From: Burkholderia singularis
GTDB lineage: Bacteria > Pseudomonadota > Gammaproteobacteria > Burkholderiales > Burkholderiaceae
Direction: 5' to 3'
NCBI RefSeq assembly: GCF_900176645.1
Contig: NZ_FXAN01000072.1
Span: forward strand, 62,001-126,000
Length of the DNA: 64,000 bases
How positions within the stretch are numbered: position 1 is the stretch's first letter; the number at the start of each line of letters is the position of its first letter. The position numbers and the translations under genes were made by a program. Positions 63,498 through 64,000 of the stretch are shown here, piece after piece. The notes under the pieces were generated by a model. That model was not told the origin of the DNA, made no database searches, and saw nothing but the letters and a program-made list of their open reading frames with translations.

Positions 63498-64000
63498 TCA
63501 TCGAGCATCGCCGCCGACATCGAAGCGCATTCGAACCGATGCCAGTTCCTTCGGCAATCGCGCGGACCGCGTCCGCGTCCGGGGTATCGCGACGAAGCCA
63601 AGACGCTCGTAAAGCCCGCGAGCGCGAACATTATCGACCAGCACATCGAGCACTACGTCCCTGCCCGCTTCGGCGCCAAACAGACCCGCCGAGCGCGCAT
63701 CGTCGAACAACGCGCTGAACGTGCCGCAGCCACGCCAGCGCTCGTCGGTCGCGCAATGCGCAATCAGGGTCTGCGTGCGCTTCGGTGCGGGCAACTCGCT
63801 TTCCAGCACGAGCCCGCGCAGCAGCATGCCAACCGTGCGCAGCGGGCCGAACCAACGCAGCAACATCCAAGCGACATGCAGATCGTCGAAACGGGTTTTG
63901 CGGCCGTCATGCGCGGCCAGCACCGCGCAGACGTCGCCGCTCTCCGTGACGGCGACGTAATGGCGCCGCCACGAGAACCGTCCGTATTCCGACGCAAACG
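63498..64000 (-). CDS. GNAT-family N-acetyltransferase, N-terminus beyond the window
   Basis: The frame is open to the right edge, so the start lies outside. The visible 167 residues contain the acetyl-CoA loop DERWRGCGTFSALFDDARSA (R-x-x-G-x-G type) and the final motif VLVDNVRARGLYERLGFVAI, together typical of GNAT. A GTG at about 63921-63923 is an internal Val rather than a start, because coding continues upstream (FASEYGRFSWRRHYVAVTES). The substrate is unknown. Confidence 0.85.
   Translation of the reverse strand, partial: FASEYGRFSWRRHYVAVTESGDVCAVLAAHDGRKTRFDDLHVAWMLLRWFGPLRTVGMLLRGLVLESELPAPKRTQTLIAHCATDERWRGCGTFSALFDDARSAGLFGAEAGRDVVLDVLVDNVRARGLYERLGFVAIPRTRTRSARLPKELASVRMRFDVGGDAR

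Overview
The window is a high-GC, gene-dense stretch of a bacterial chromosome. Its gene content fits Burkholderia sensu stricto, probably the main chromosome of a B. pseudomallei-group species. The evidence is the GC-rich codon use, groES-groEL behind a perfect CIRCE element, a complete tol-pal operon beside a tRNA-Lys, glyA-nrdR, a 3-hydroxybutyrate-oligomer hydrolase, and many one-gene transporters and regulators. I see no phage, insertion sequence, CRISPR array or rRNA. The species assignment rests on recalled family resemblance, not on a search.

Layout. 1-3.9 kb: rubredoxin, a ThiD-like kinase and the HrcA/CIRCE-controlled groES-groEL operon. 4-5.4 kb: an Ala/Gly/Ser-rich exported protein with an AT-rich upstream region. 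6-11.5 kb: small regulatory modules, namely two HxlR regulators each divergent from an enzyme (a zinc-free MDR oxidoreductase; an exported metallo-beta-lactamase-fold protein with an altered metal motif), then an XRE-cupin regulator overlapping a GNAT gene and a LysE exporter. 11.8-23 kb: GlpQ-type lipoprotein, DHA2 exporter, TauE/SafE permease, 3HB-oligomer hydrolase, BON protein, a membrane-anchored TAXI protein, a DsbA-fold protein, a SnoaL-like protein and a ModA-like binding protein.

23-30 kb: xanthine dehydrogenase xdhAB, an MFS permease and a class V aminotransferase, together suggesting purine-nitrogen catabolism. 30.6-37.3 kb: LysR regulator, D-lactate dehydrogenase, BluB, two MFS transporters and a RimJ/RimL-type GNAT. 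37.4-44.4 kb: one leftward operon of a metallo-beta-lactamase-fold protein, an FAD hydroxylase, a small DUF2783 protein, an aromatic-acid permease, homogentisate dioxygenase (hmgA) and fumarylacetoacetase (fahA). It reads as uptake of a hydroxyphenylacetate, hydroxylation to homogentisate, and cleavage to fumarate and acetoacetate. No maleylacetoacetate isomerase lies in it.

44.6-50.8 kb: degenerate EAL protein, GFA protein, IclR regulator divergent from glutaryl-CoA dehydrogenase, 1-Cys peroxiredoxin, and a DUF883/YqjE/YqjK-like membrane trio. 51-53.8 kb: minor pseudopilin operon (fimT-pilV-pilW-pilX-pilE) lacking pilY1. 54-64 kb: glyA-nrdR, an SDR, ybgC-tolQRAB-pal-cpoB, tRNA-Lys(UUU) with a clear promoter and terminator, a hypothetical gene and a GNAT gene cut by the window edge.

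The least explained material is the set of degenerate enzymes (two metallo-beta-lactamase-fold proteins, the EAL protein, the ThiD-like kinase with Asp where ThiD has Cys), the orphan TAXI protein, and several near-perfect inverted repeats next to regulator or enzyme starts.
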